Positions 23,160 to 35,664 of a DNA stretch of 64,000 bases are shown here, in pieces. A program made the translations under genes and the position numbers. The notes under the pieces are model-generated. The model made no database searches. It saw only the letters and a list, made by a program, of their open reading frames with translations, and was not told where the DNA came from. Position 1 is the first letter of the stretch; every line of letters begins with the position of its first letter. Source of the stretch: Oikopleura dioica. Taxonomy: Eukaryota; Chordata; Appendicularia; Copelata; Oikopleuridae. The stretch covers positions 7,135,001 to 7,199,000 of the forward strand of contig OU015567.1 of assembly GCA_907165135.1 (NCBI GenBank), written 5' to 3'.

Positions 23160-23407
23160 AAAAAATGTAGTTTTTCAAGACGAAGACAGATTCGCGTGGA
23201 ATCCTTGCACTTGACAGGTGAGAGTTTCAAATTGCCTGTGAACCAAAATCTTGAATAAAGATGTTTACGCCGAGCTACTGGAGCAGAGGAGGTCAGAGTT
23301 GCGATGCATCGAGATCGTCAAAGTAAACAACGGTCGATTCGGGAGGTGCTCATCGTTGATTTCAGGAGGTTTCCGGAGAAATTGAAGATTTACGGAGTCA
23401 AATAGGA
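23160..23407 (+). CDS. Tentative small spliced ORF, basic
   Basis: Three short segments can be joined in one frame on the plus strand: about 23169-23218, 23262-23371 (after AATAAAG) and 23386 onward, ending TAG near 23405. The product would include QIRVESLHLTDVYAELLEQ, RSELRCIEIVKVNNGRF and a short basic end. The middle intron would be only about 19 nt (GTGCTC to TTTCAG), shorter than usual, and the upstream start is not found. Frame continuity is suggestive but weak; it could also be a decayed gene. Confidence 0.2.
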
Positions 23408-23842
23408 GAGATTCTTCAATGTTTTTCGACTTTTTTTCTTGAGAATTTGAAATTTGAATTTGAAAAGTCGACAAAAGACGAATTTCATTCAATGCTTCTT
23501 CAAAACCTGGCACCTGCTAACACCTGCTCATAATTAATAAATAGAAGACGACAACTATTTTTGGTATTTTTTTTTGTTCCTTGTTGTGTTGACTTAGAGG
23601 CAGTTATGAAGACAAAATGCAATACATTTGGCGCTAATTGGCGCACAGGTGAGCATTTTTTTCGCAATCGTTGAGCAGTTTGTTTATGTAAATATATGTA
23701 TAAATATATGTACGTATAAGTTAGCAGGAAGGGTGTTCTGTACAGATTCTTGTTTGGGCCACAGCTCGCTACGAAAATATGCAGATTATTTATCTTTCTT
23801 TTTTGTACAATTGGAGAGTTTGGAGCTACTTCATACATGGGG

Positions 23843-25430
23843 TCAGCATTTCTCGGGAAGGGCCACTACGGTCCGCTTTTCCGGCGTCTTTTCTTGGGCT
23901 TTTCGTTTCGTGGAGTAGCGATTTAGCTCGGCGCGGACGATCTCGTCCATTTTGTCGTCTGTAATTACGATTCTTCCAGGCTGGTGTTGTCGAAGGTCGT
24001 CTTTGGACAAGTCCAAGCTGGATCCACTTCGGGAGGAGTTCCACAAATAGCCGATGAGTCCCAAGACGACTAGAATAGCGACTCCGATGGCGAAGAGCAG
24101 AACAGTCGCTAAAAGAGTGTTAGAAAAAGGTTCAAACTGGTCAAAAATCAAAAAGGGGGTAATCGGCTAGTTTCGGATCGCGTGGAGCTGAGCGCCCGCA
24201 CGAGTGAAAATAAATTTCCACCACCCGCGAATCCGAAATCCGCGATTGCTGAAGTCCAACTGAATAAATACGCGAAAAGGGATGAGCCGCGAGAATGGTC
24301 GCTGAAAGTTGGACCTCTGCTATTTTGCTATTTGTGGTTATTCAGTTGAAACTTCCAGTGAGATTTTAACCTAAGGGGGGTTCTGTGGCCGTTTACTTAC
24401 CAACTGTGTAGGAATGATCCCTGGCGAGTTGCATGGACTCAGTCCTGTACTCAGTGTCGACTCGAATGATCTTATCGCGATTGACATAACTGTACTGGGA
24501 ATCGTAAGGGATGGAAAACTGCCGTCGTAGTTGGAGATCTTCAATGTGCGCTAAAAATAAAAATTGATTGAAAAGTTGTTGATTCTGCATTTCTGGGGAG
24601 AAAAAACGGTGTTCAGCTTTCAGGTGCACCGTTCGCCAAATCGTAAAATGAAGAATTAGCGTTAGAAAATGATTCAGGCCGCGGCCTGACAGTTATATTG
24701 CAGGCGGAATACATAAATGCGTTCGCCTCAAGGGCCAGCGGAAATACGCGCACTTGCGCCTTTTTGCGTTTTTACAATTTTGATTTATTAATTGAATGGC
24801 GATGGTGCTGGATACCGAAAAAATATGACAATTTCCGAGTCTCTCAAAATCTGAAATGATCCATCAGCCAATTTAACACGTGGCCCAGTTTCTTTTCACG
24901 CACTCGAAATTTTGCATAATTGCCTCTTGAACCGGTCGGCCATCTATCATCGACGGGGGCCGGCGTTTGAGCGGTTGACATTTCTTTTTCGAAAGTACGC
25001 GAAAAAAACTCATTTCGAAAATTCTCTGTCATGCGAGATATAATTTATTGCTGCTAGTTCCAAATTATTTCTGTCAATTTAGGAGTCTCGTTGTCTCAGG
25101 GCCCTTTTTTACTTACAAAAGCAAGGATTCGTGAAGTACTGGTTGCGGAAAGTGTTGCAGTGGAACACGTGCATGTTGACCTTGCTACTGGTGAACTGTA
25201 AGTCGTCAATGTCGCAGCTACAGTCACGTGGGAGGCAGTTGAGTTCGATGAGTTCTCGGCGGCCGCGCTCGCATTTTTCTAGCCTTTCCATTTCGTTCTC
25301 GTTCTGGCAAGTTGTTGGGGAATCGGGCGAGATGGTACAGTGATCGTTGATTGCTGAAGAGATACTGTGAGACTGGGAGAAGAGAAAAGGGCTTGGAGAT
25401 AGGGAAAAATATGTCGCAAAAGGGACGCGC
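23843..25430 (-). CDS. Single-pass type I membrane protein, unknown family
   Basis: Exons 25430-25117, 24550-24401 and 24108-23843 on the minus strand, GT-AG throughout. A possible signal peptide (MRVPFATYFSLSPSPFLF) precedes a Cys-rich ectodomain of about 75 residues with at least eight cysteines (CTISPDSPTTC, LEKCERG, NCLPRDCSCD, VFHCNTF and NPCFC). A juxtamembrane linker follows, then a clear transmembrane helix (ATVLLFAIGVAILVVLGLIG) and a basic cytoplasmic tail of about 75 residues. The ectodomain resembles small receptor cysteine modules, but the family is not identified. The first intron (565 nt) is long for this genome. The start could lie further upstream in the same frame. Confidence 0.65.
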
Positions 25431-28223
25431 ATCAGGAAATCAAGCAACGATAATCGTCTGGAAACTCTTTCCCAAAGGAATTCTCCTACTACTAAGCCGG
25501 CCCTGCTCGAAGCCGGATACAGCCATTTTTTCACAGCCATTTGCTACTATGAAGAAGCAAAAATCTTTTGAACTTTCGCTCGAAGAGCGTTGAATGGGCC
25601 AAGCCGGAACTACGAGCGACTAATAACTCGTAAAAATACACAGAAATTTAGGCCCGGAGCGGAGCATATTAACCACTTATGCACGGTGCATGTAAAATCG
25701 CCGCGGAGGTATAAAACTGGCCGAATCTATTAAATCTAAAAACGAATCTGCGAAAAAAGAAATATTCGAAAATTGCGATTGATTAGGTGTACTAACTCAA
25801 TTAAGAAAAAGTGAGCTCTTTCACAGCGAATCGATCCCAAAATCGAAAAACCGAAAAAGGAGGATCACGTCAAAAAAATTAAGATTTGATTGAAGAGCCC
25901 AAATCCGGTACCGATTGTATTGATCCGGAACTTTTCAAGAGGCGCGAAAATTGGCGGCTTTGGAGGAAAAAATCATTGACCTTTGGGCGCTGGACTGTTT
26001 GGTTCTTCAAGATGTTACTTTAAGATTTTTATGTAAGATAAATTCAATGACCTTTTTGCGAGGAAAAAATAAGGCTGTCCTTTTTCTATTTAGATGAGTT
26101 TGAAGGGTCGGTCTGCTGACTTTTAATAAGTGTGGCACTCTTAACTCCTGCTATTTTCACAAGAAATTAGAGCTAAAGACCCTAAATCAACAAGATGGAA
26201 AGAAATATAAATGTGTTGTATGTTCCCAAAAGAAAGAGCTTGAACTGAAGATCTGGGCACACGCGCCGCCGTCCTTTGACAGGCGATCTCTACTATTCAT
26301 CAAAATCATCACGATTGTTGGTCCTAAGGAGTACGCGTGTTCCCAAGCTTTTTTGGCTACTCGATGAGAAAAAATGAAAAAAAGCGCTCTGGTTTCACTT
26401 TTTTCTTTCTTTCTCAGACCAGCAAAGTCAAGGGCAAACTCGAATAAGGGGACACCCCTGCGGGAACATTTTTCAAGATATTCGCTAAAAATTGATAGGG
26501 GTCAAGTTTTTCAAGGTCAAATGCAAAAACGATCCATGGGAAGATTATGTCAGACTGGGCACAGTCACGTTACGACTCACGTAAAACATTTTCCCGCACC
26601 ATCGCATCCGGCTAGCACAATCGACGAAAATTCCCACAACGACTACTTTTTTTCATTTTCGTCGACAAAACAGACAGAAAAATTGAAATAATTGGCCAGG
26701 TGCTGGATCATTATCCCATAAACTGAGGTCGAAAATGGAACTTCTACAAATCATCTTCTTTATAAGACTACCCCTAACTCCAACCCTAACCCCTGAACTC
26801 CCCCCAACTTTAACCCTAGCCAAATGGCAGACTCTGGATTCTAGCGCCCGATTAACCCGCTTCCGTACGAGAAATATAGGAAGATCCTCTGCTCAGTTAA
26901 CCTTGTACTGTGAACTTCAGAACCATGGCAAGTCCAAATCGAAAATAAATGACCTCTTCGTAAATCAACTGTTCTCACTGAACGATGTGTCAATATTTCA
27001 AGAGCACTTGTAAAATCGACAGAATTAAGAAGCCTTTTCCCTTATTCGCATTTTGAATTCCCTTTGGTTACTAATTCGTAATTCGTAATAATTTAAAATG
27101 CGTATACGTCGTTTTTCATGGGAAAGGGCGGGTTTTCCTACTCGACCGCATTTTATTCAAAATTCTGGCTTCTGCCCGATGTTGCTACAAATTGGCCAAG
27201 GCGGAAATGCCGCTTGTTTTGGAAGAAAAAAATTTACTAAAAAAAAAAACGAAAGATTTTTTCGAAAAAGGGGATATGCAAATCCCATCGATAAGGGGGT
27301 TTGTCGCGTGGCGCTAGAATTAGAGAAAGAGAGAGCTACTGGGGCGGAGAGATGTCTGGAAGACTTTTGCATAATCTTACTGTTTGAACATTGTTTTTGG
27401 ATAAATAGGAGGGCGAACATGGATCAGATCGAGGGATGACAAGGTCATTTTATACGCTTCGGTTGGGTTCAAATCCCGGTTTCTTAGTAGGGTTAGGGTA
27501 TATGTATACCTTCTTAGATAAATAGAACGCCTTTTCCTTTTTCACCGTCATTTTTGGAGCTCGCTTTTGAGTTCTTTTTTACGATAGTTCAGAATTATGT
27601 TGTTTTCCCAGAGGAAGTTGTTTTTGACGTGTAAAGACAATTACGGTTTAGAGTCGTTAAAAAGTCAAGGGAACCAAAAAGTCTGCGTTTGTCTATCCTG
27701 AGTCAGAAGTTCTGAGAAATATTAAAGGAAAGAGCTTGCTGTCCCCTTTCTAGCGTTTCTCAAGGCCCCCGAATCATCTTTTAAAAGTGTGATTAGGCGG
27801 AAGGGTCATCACAATCAGGTGGTCAGCGCCGCCTTTTTCTCCCCAAGTCTTTCGAAACCGCTTATCTCAGATTTCAGCCTCAAACGAGCGCCGAGTGTAA
27901 TAATTAAACGCACTTTAAATTGGCTGGCGAGGGGTCGCGCGCCGAGAATTTCGGAATGCCTCTCGCAAAAAAATTCAACGACAGGTCACATTGTTGAATA
28001 TAAAGCCATTCGAGCGAGCCCAAATTCTTCATTTTGAAATATTTATTCGAAAATCCGCCAGATCAGAGCCAAACGCGCAATGCACGAGCCTAACCGCCCG
28101 GTCAAAGATCCCAGACTTTGCGGCGCAAAGATATTTTTAGAGAAAAATTTTCGGTATTTTCAATATCAAATGATTATCTAACTGATTTTCCTAAAATTCT
28201 CCGACAACAATGATAATTTTTGC

Positions 28224-28310
28224 GAAGCCGCTTTGCGGCTTCGTTTTCGTAAAAGCCGCTACGCGGCTTTTTATTGAAGCTCTTTCAAATACTGACTCAG
28301 GTTGCCGATC
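28224..28310. repeat. Partial copy of the AGCCGC palindromic element
   Basis: GCGAAGCCGCTTTGCGGCTTC, a linker, then AAAGCCGC(T)ACGCGGCTTT and CTGACTCAGGTTGCCGA match the right half of the complete copy at 32697-32942. A matching left half is not present, so this is a truncated copy. Confidence 0.7.
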
Positions 28311-30111
28311 TCAATTAGGGTGAAATTAAGGGAGATAGGGGCGATGGAAGAGGCCCGAAGATCGTTCGGAAACCAGATCTGATGTTTATTTCAAAAATCA
28401 AAGCGGATCAACATCGTATGTAAATTGGCTGTAACATGCGGGGGGAAATTGCATGCGCAGGCGCCAAAGCAAGCAGCTCATATAAATCACAGCATGCCGC
28501 CAATCCGCTGTTTACATAAAATATACTCCGTGTAAATGTTCAAATCCGCCAATTTAAAAATCGAAAAAATCCCGACCGTGGCGCGTAAGAGGATTTTGAA
28601 CTTCGCGCCGAAAGTCATTATTGGATAAGCGGCGGGATAATAATTCCTGGGCTGTGAAACGGAGGGGAGAAGGCAGGTGCGTCGTATACATAAAAACGAA
28701 ATAATCTGCGATCAATATTTACTATCTGCATGTTCTCACGAATCGCGAAAAGAATTATTCATCATTTCGTCAGCGTTTTTGGATCGACCTCGCTTTTTCC
28801 CTCCTTTAGAAAAAGACTTGTTTATCAACCTGTAGCTCCTTAAAATTCCTTCAATAAGAGAGACACCCCCTTAAATTTTAGGCAAAAGAAAAATGGGTAA
28901 AAAACATTTCGTTATATTTCTCCAACAAAAAATAGATAAGGGGACATCTTCAAAATATCTCCGAGCGCTTATGGTATCAATAAATTTTCCTTATCAGTGA
29001 TAAGGGGTGAGCCGAAAGATGTTCTTACCTATCAATGCCCTGTCGCAAAGACTTCTTTCTTTGACAATTTTCTTGTGATCAATGCAGCTCATTTCGACAG
29101 CATCAGCTCCATGGCCGAGAAAAAGGCCAGCTGTGATGATTTTCAGCATTGTTTTTTTATTGTTGATCTTCTGATTTTCTCTCTTTTTTTCCTCGACTTC
29201 TACGTGTTTTTCTTTTTCTTTCGTGTATCTCTTTTGCGGAAGTTCTTCTTCTTTCTGAAAATAAAAAAGGTGTGTTTTTTTCGTATTTATTCTTGATCTT
29301 TTTTTGGCGAAAATGAGTTTAGCGCTCTAGGAAGCTGCGGCGCGAGGATTTTTTTCTCCACCGAGCTCGGTGACTTGGGCGCTGCGGAGCCCCAAAAGAG
29401 GGCGCGCCGTGATGGCGAATTTCGCGAGGAGAAGGGGGAGGTCTTTGATTGAGGATTTTGAAGATTTCGAGGTTCAGGGGAAAGGGGACAGATGGGAGGA
29501 AGGGCACAAGATGGGGGAAGATAGATTTATTGATAGAAATTATGGATTAAAAGTGCTCAGTGGCGATATACAGGCTTTTCTGGGCTTTGCTGAATAGACA
29601 ACTCAGATTCAGTAAACTCCTTTTAGTCAGAAAAGACCAGTCTTAGCCTGCAAATAAAAGGGATGAGAATTGAAGAGTACATAATCGATTCAAAATGTAA
29701 AGTTGAAATGCCAGCTTTGGGAGTTCCAAATCTGCCAAATCTTTGTGGTGATATTTAACCCCAAATTGCACCTGAAAGTTCAAGAAAGGCGACCACAACT
29801 TTTCAATTTGACGACTTCCAAATGTAATTTCATTTTTCTTTTGTATTTTTTCATAAAATGAGTTGTGAAAATGTATATTCCCGGGAAGAACGCCAGGTGT
29901 TTCCGAATAGAAGGGGCTTGGGCACACGCCAGGACGAGAAACAGGAAGACATTAGAGGGGAAATTAAGAAAATTGACACGGTTTCCGGTTGCGAACGCGA
30001 AATTTAAAATTGGCTAACTAATTTTCGAAATTGTAAAACACGCAACTTTGTTTTTGTTGTTTCCTGTGTGTCATTATCAGACAGTCACTAAGGGCCTCTC
30101 TCAATTTATAT

Positions 30112-30421
30112 TCGGCTCGGCAACCTGTGGAGAGACCCTGAGTCAGGATTTGAAAACGTCTAAATAAATAGCCGCATAGCGGCTTTTGCAAAAACGAAGC
30201 CGCGAAGCGGCTTCACCAAAATTACTATCTGTTTATATTCCTTCAGGAGTCCTGAATCAGGACCTGTGTAGAAACCTGAGTCAGGGTCCTTAAAAAATAG
30301 ATTCAGATTGTAATTTTGGCGTAGCCGCGTTGGGGCTATTTTTTGCAAAAGCCGCTATGCGGCTTTATATTTATGCTTTTTCAAATCCTGACTCAGGTTT
30401 TTTTCACAGATTGCCGAGCTC
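30112..30421. repeat. Larger copy of the AGCCGC palindromic element
   Basis: The left end, GGCTCGGCAACCTG with CCTGAGTCAGG, pairs with the right end, CCTGACTCAGG and GATTGCCGAGC. In between are inverted AGCCGC-rich stems on both sides and an extra inner block with another GAGTCAGG (30240-30300), suggesting insertion or rearrangement within the copy. Target-site duplication is not evident. Confidence 0.7.
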
Positions 30422-31134
30422 AGGAAAAGAGTTTTTAAATTTGAAACTTACCTTTATTAATAAAAAAGCTCTCTGTTTTCTGATCCGGGCTGAGTCGAAT
30501 GACGAAAGTTTCGGGAAGTCGAACTCGTACGAGTTTTTTGACGCCTACTCAGTTTTAAACTTACTTTTATTTAGTCTTTAAAAAGGCAAAAATTGAAAGA
30601 ACAAACCTTGAAACCTTGGCTGAACTTGAATCCACAATCAATCACTAGAAAAAAGTGCTTTGTTTTTTTAACAACCAAACTCGCGTGTGGCTCTGATTGA
30701 TGATCTTCTGGAGCAGAAAAAGTAAGGCTCAATTTTCAATTCAGAATTGCTGAAGTCTCTCTTCTAGAAAAACGAATACGGAGAAAATTGCCCAAATAAG
30801 AATGGCTTTATTTTAGGAACACCAGAATTTTTCGAGAAAAATAATTCAAGAATGAACACAGGGCTCGGCAACCTGTGTAAAAACCTGAGTCAGGATCCTC
30901 CGAAGCGGTTTTGAAGAAATAACACAGATTTTATTTGCGATGAGTGGTTAATTTATTGAGCGTGATTCACGTTCAGAAGGATGAAAAGAAGAAGTGATTG
31001 TTGAGGAAAGAACCATTTCAAACAATTATTGTTACTGTAGTTTTAGCTCTCGGATTGTGATCGTGGTTTAACCAGATCTCTGGATAAAAGAGTTCCTTAC
31101 AATTTTTTTCAGAAGAATCTCGGGCCCATTTCGA

Positions 31135-31713
31135 CTATTCTAGTGATTTTAAGAACTCTTTCCTGAGAGAAGATCGCGCCCCAATAGCTTCTGATCTTCG
31201 TCGATTCTTGACTTTGGTTATTTGAAAATCGTCCTTGGCCTGTTCGAGTCCAGCGTTTGCTCGCTCGAGGCACTCCTCAAGCATCTGCGTCTTTTCATCC
31301 AGCTCGCGCTTTTTCGCTTCTGAAAATCAAAAACAGTCAGTTAGTTCATTTCGTTCTTTCAAGGAACCTGAGATGCGAAAGTTCTGTTCGACGATAGAAT
31401 GCTTCTCCATCAGCTGTTGGTTTTGCGCTTTGAGCTCTTCTTGCCACTTTTGCCACTCTGCGTATTTCTTATGGAAGAATAAGAAATTTCAGGGTTGGAT
31501 CATTTTTACCTGCTGAAGCTCGCTAAGCTTAGAATTATTGTTTTTCAAAGCTTGAAGTTTGGTGACTAAGTCGTGCTCGGCGACTCTGAGCTGGATGTGC
31601 ATATCCGTGTCTGCTTCTTCTCTTATTCTGCGAAGAGTCTCATTCAGCCCCCGAGGAGCTGCTTCTGACAGCGTATCTTCGAGCTGAGAGAGCTCTACTT
31701 TCTCAATTTCCAT
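31135..31713 (-). CDS. Coiled-coil protein, three exons, unidentified
   Basis: Exons 31713-31510, 31467-31368 and 31319-31135 join in frame with GT-AG introns to about 162 aa. The sequence is almost wholly helical and charged: MEIEKVELSQLEDTL, LRVAEHDLVTKLQALKNN, YAEWQKWQEELKAQNQQLM and KKRELDEKTQMLEECLERA, ending in a basic segment KVKNRRRSEAIGARSSLRK. This architecture fits a small centrosomal, kinetochore or tethering coiled-coil subunit, but I cannot name it. It stands alone in a gene-poor region. Confidence 0.65.
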
Positions 31714-31844
31714 TTTGCTGCGCCTCGGAACTGGTGAAAATCGAAACTGGCGAATTTTTTGGAAATTCGCTTGCTATGGTTTCGGTTAGATCGCTTGATA
31801 AAAAGTAACGAAAGAAAAAAACTTGTTTTTGAATGTTTTTATTT

Positions 31845-32012
31845 TCACCCACCATAATTACTAACAAGGAGAAGAGCTGGACGAGGTGATGAAAATTTAT
31901 TGATTTCAGAATGGGTCCAATAACCGCCTTGGCGCAGATTTTCATATCCGGCGGATGAAAGACAGATCAAGAGCCATAAGAAATATGGTAACAAATTTAT
32001 GGCCCTTCCCAT
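31845..32012 (-). CDS. Candidate small secreted peptide (about 55 aa)
   Basis: From the internal ATG at 32012 the frame starts MGRAINLLPYFLWLLICLSSAG, a textbook signal peptide, followed by about 33 residues with Tyr and Ser and no Cys, then a stop at 31845. The frame is open further upstream (to 32111) but without signal-like character. No intron or promoter support is seen, so this is tentative. Confidence 0.3.
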   Translation of the reverse strand: MGRAINLLPYFLWLLICLSSAGYENLRQGGYWTHSEINKFSSPRPALLLVSNYGG

Positions 32013-32696
32013 CCATCTGCCACTAATAAGCTCGCCCTTTCGCCTTGACCTTCCAGAAGAAAATCGACGAAGAGGAAGGAAGACCTCCTGTTCATAATCC
32101 AGTCTAAGCACTTTTATGCTTATCTGCGATAAGAACCATGTGTTTTAGGTGTTTAAACTTCGGAAATGAAAAATCACTAGGGTAAGTTTATACAACATCA
32201 CGTGTTCTGTTGTGGTTGTGGTCGACTTAGAGGTGTCCGAGCGTGAAGACTAATCCAGCCGAGCTTAGTGCAAGTGCATCTTTTGAGCGATAATTTTCCA
32301 TTTTTTCATCCCCGGCGCGCGCGGAACCCGATAATCCCCTTATTGTATCCAGATCAGCCTAAATGCATAAAGTATACCTTTCTTCTCCAGCCAAAACCGA
32401 CATGGCAGGTTATGTGCACAAATGCATTAATAAATTTTAAACGATTTCAAACGCTGCAATTATGGTGCTGTTATCAGCCGCGCAGATTCACTGGAGCCAG
32501 AGGAAGAGGTTCCAAATTCCAAAATGTCTTATCCAACTTTTGGAAGCGCCAATTTACCGACCTCAAAAAAGGTGATTGATAAGGAGCAGCATTTTTATGG
32601 GGACTGACTCTACAGAACTATCGTTTCAACTAATTTCTTTATAAGCATGGTGACACCCTTAAATTTAATTCGAAATTACAAAAGATGAATATTTCG

Positions 32697-32942
32697 CTGT
32701 GCTCGGCAACCTGAGTAGAAAACCTGAGTGAGGGTCTGAAAGAACCGAAATGAAAAGCCGCGCAGCGGCTTTTTCTTAAACGAAGCCGCAAAGCGGCTTT
32801 GCCAAAATTTTTGATATATTGTAATTGTAATATTAGCGAAGCCGCTTTGCGGCTTCGATTTTATAAATAGCCGCTGGGCGGCTTCTCATTTCAGTTCTTT
32901 CAGACCCTGACTCAGGTTTTCTACTCAGGTTGCCAAGCCCAG
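32697..32942. mobile_element. Complete 246-bp palindromic MITE with 8-bp target-site duplication
   Basis: The ends CTGTGCTCGGCAACCTGAG and (reverse complement of the right end) CTGGGCTTGGCAACCTGAG are inverted copies, and the arms match for about 100 bp each, including AGCCGC hairpins. ATATTTCG occurs immediately on both sides (32689-32696 and 32943-32950), an 8-bp target-site duplication as made by hAT-type transposases. No coding capacity. Confidence 0.85.
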
Positions 32943-35664
32943 ATATTTCGATTCCTGGAGAAAAGTCTTCCCCCTTGAAGTTGACTTTTTTTGTGGAACA
33001 GGAGGTTTTTGACAGAAGAGCAAATTCTATTACAAGCGCCTGAAAGCCGAATCATCCTTTGTAGAAGCTCTTACAAGAGTAGCGGTCGTTAGAATCTCCA
33101 TTTCCCGCAGGTGCTGTCGGCGGTACCTTCGAGTAGACTTGGCGCTCCGGACATGTCGCTTTGATCGGTGAGCCAATCTGATCAGTAATCTCCCTAACAC
33201 GACGCGCAAATCTGATCCACCGAGAATCTGTCTCGGCTCAAGCGCATTCCCCTGCTGAGGATTACAAAAAATCTGCGGTTCGCGAACAAAAATATTTGAC
33301 AAGCTCGAAGCTTCAAGCGGAAACTTTCAAAAATTCACAACTTCTACAGTACTGTACCGCAAAATTCCACAGAAAAGCTCAAATACAAGTCCGCTCACCA
33401 TCAAGATCGTGGAGATCGACAGAAAATTGATGGGAAGATGGCCTTAGAAATTTCCCTTTTTTGTTATCAAGGGTAAAATTCAGAATCGTTTTTTATGGCC
33501 TCCCAAGGTCTTTGACCCCCTGTTGAATATTTGGCGCGGAAGTGGGGGCATCTGTACAAACGCCAGCCAAAAACTGGGCTTAGACAAAACAACTTTCGAC
33601 TTTCGTGTAATCAATGTGTATCTCGGGCAAAATGTATCTTCGCGTGTTTGAAAAGAATGTTCCGGGGATATCTAAAATACACCCTTCGTAGATTGGTGAT
33701 AACCGTCTTTCTGCTTATCACAGTTTTTCTCAGCGTTGTTCTTTTTTTTTTGCCTAAAGCTCAACACCAGGTGCTTTTTTGCCAAACTTTCAAGTACTGA
33801 TTTTTCTTACAGAAGGAGGTCATTTTAAGACCACCCTTGATCGACTTGCCCGGGCACTTAAATTTTTTAAAAACTTGAAACGAGCAATTTTCATGTCAAG
33901 GAAGCAACCAGCCCAGCTTGGAAATCAGTATCCAAGCATGTAAAAAATTTAACCTGGCCGGCTTTAATTATAGATTTTTCACCTGTGTGGATCATCGGCC
34001 ACGCGTAAAATCGCGCGCTCATTTCCGGAAACGGATCTGTCAGGAATCAGATCCGCTTGTGAACAATGACAAGTGTCGCGCTGAGAAATTATGCGTTTCA
34101 TCAGTACTTTTTTCGCTTTCCCTTGAAATTTGAAATTTGAAATTTGAAATTTTGTTTATCAAACTTGATCTTTGAAATTTCAACGAAAAAGTGAGAAATC
34201 AAACACTAAAAGTACCTGTTTCTCAAACATGATTTCCTGAGCCCCCTAAATAACACACGATGTCTCGAGATGACAGCGAGCTGTCAGATGTAAGACAAAC
34301 CGCCCCAACTCGAAATGTATTCAGTGACATTCACCGCCGATGTCCTATCCATACAACCAAACGAAAGGTCACGAAAGTCAACCTTTGGCACGTGACTGGT
34401 TTTTCTGAGAAATCAGACCTACAACGGAGGCCTGTTTTAAGACCACCGTTGAGCGAAAATGTGTAATGAAATAACCACCGTGTCTAATTTTTAGCTCTTC
34501 AATTGCATCTTTTAATTGAAAGCAGTAGGACTTTCTCTGGTCGATAATTTTTCCACCAAGTGGGGCATTGTTTCTGATCCTTGGATTACTGACTCGTGGC
34601 ACGTGCGTGGCACAATTTCGCCAAGACATTTCAAACAGGGAATTAATCCCAACCTTAAAATTCGCCAAGGCAGAAGACAATGGCTAGAAAGCAGTGCTTG
34701 AAATGTCTTTACGGCTGTTATTGGCGGCGGCATCAATGGCACTCCAGGCGAGGGATTAGCCAGAGTTGAAATGCGGGCAAGCACCGTAACAGATGCCCAG
34801 ATCAAGTAGGGCACACCCTCGAGTACTCGAGCCAGTGCTTTGTAGCCGCACGCGCGAATCTATTTACCGGATGGTTTTACCCGACCCCGCCCGAGATTTA
34901 TGCGAATATTTGGCGCTTTTCCGCGAAAGTCAAAAGAAAATTCCTTTCAACTGACATTGAGAGAAGAACCTTCTGTTGGAAGAGACAGAAATTGATCCGA
35001 TTAGAGTCTCCAAAAGGTCATCGGCATCTGAGAACTTTGAAGATGCCTCCTTTCCATTTCTCTCGGATGAATAAATTTTCGAAAAGGCCATCGCCTCTGA
35101 TCAACGCTTTCAAGCTGATTTTCAAAGATGCTTTTTTCGAAAATGGATGTTTTGAATTCACTCAATCGAAGAAGCGAAAATTTCTTCCGCTCAGATTCTC
35201 ATCAAGGTAATTTTTAAATTGAGGATAATTAACTGTTGACTCAAGGGGCCATAAATTCGTGTACCGACAGACGCGCACGTCCGGCGCTAACAACAAGCCG
35301 TTAAGTGTGGCCATCTTATTAAGGAGGCCCCTCACGGTCAACGAGCACGGCGTGACATCATCGCCAAGGATCATGGCACGTGTACAAAGCGATCCATCAA
35401 CATTTTAGTGGCTAAGAGAGCTCAACATCGAAAATACGAAAAATACCTTCCTTGACACCTTTGTTCATGAATCCTGGGTTCGAAAATAACAAAATTGCAA
35501 CCCATAAATCACCGTTAATCACCATTTTCCGACAGTAGTCGACGTAACACCCTAAAAATCATGACTTTCTTCGGAAACAATCTGCGTCAAGTTAGGCATT
35601 TATTGCACTCGGTAGTTAAAAAAGATTACACAGACTAGAATTATTCTAATGGACAGTTAATCAT

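Larger units (their letters stand above)
25431..31134. other. Gene-poor region with dispersed palindromic elements
   Basis: No convincing gene in about 5.7 kb, which is large for this genome. It contains telomere-like CCCTAAC variants near 26768-26822 and again near 27485, and several copies or fragments of the palindromic AGCCGC element family (near 28224-28310, 30112-30421 and 30864-30905). Short open frames here have no splice or domain support. Confidence 0.5.
31714..35664. other. Gene-poor stretch
   Basis: Apart from the MITE at 32697-32942 and one small candidate peptide, no gene is recognised. A short tandem run of TGAAATT lies near 34123-34154. Open frames here lack domain or splice support. 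Confidence 0.45.

Noticed and set aside
27455-27485. Possible tRNA B-box (GGTTCAAATCCC)
   Set aside because: No matching A-box, anticodon stem or acceptor stem pairing could be found upstream, so no tRNA is called.
28997-29296. 99-codon plus-strand open frame rich in Phe
   Set aside because: Low-complexity T-rich sequence; no signal peptide logic, splice sites or domain, and no supporting neighbours.
29643-29927. 94-codon minus-strand open frame
   Set aside because: No recognisable domain, promoter or splice partner; lies in the gene-poor tract.
34123-34154. Short TGAAATT tandem run as a possible CRISPR-like or satellite array
   Set aside because: Only about five 7-bp units with no spacers; a simple-sequence repeat in a eukaryotic intergenic region.
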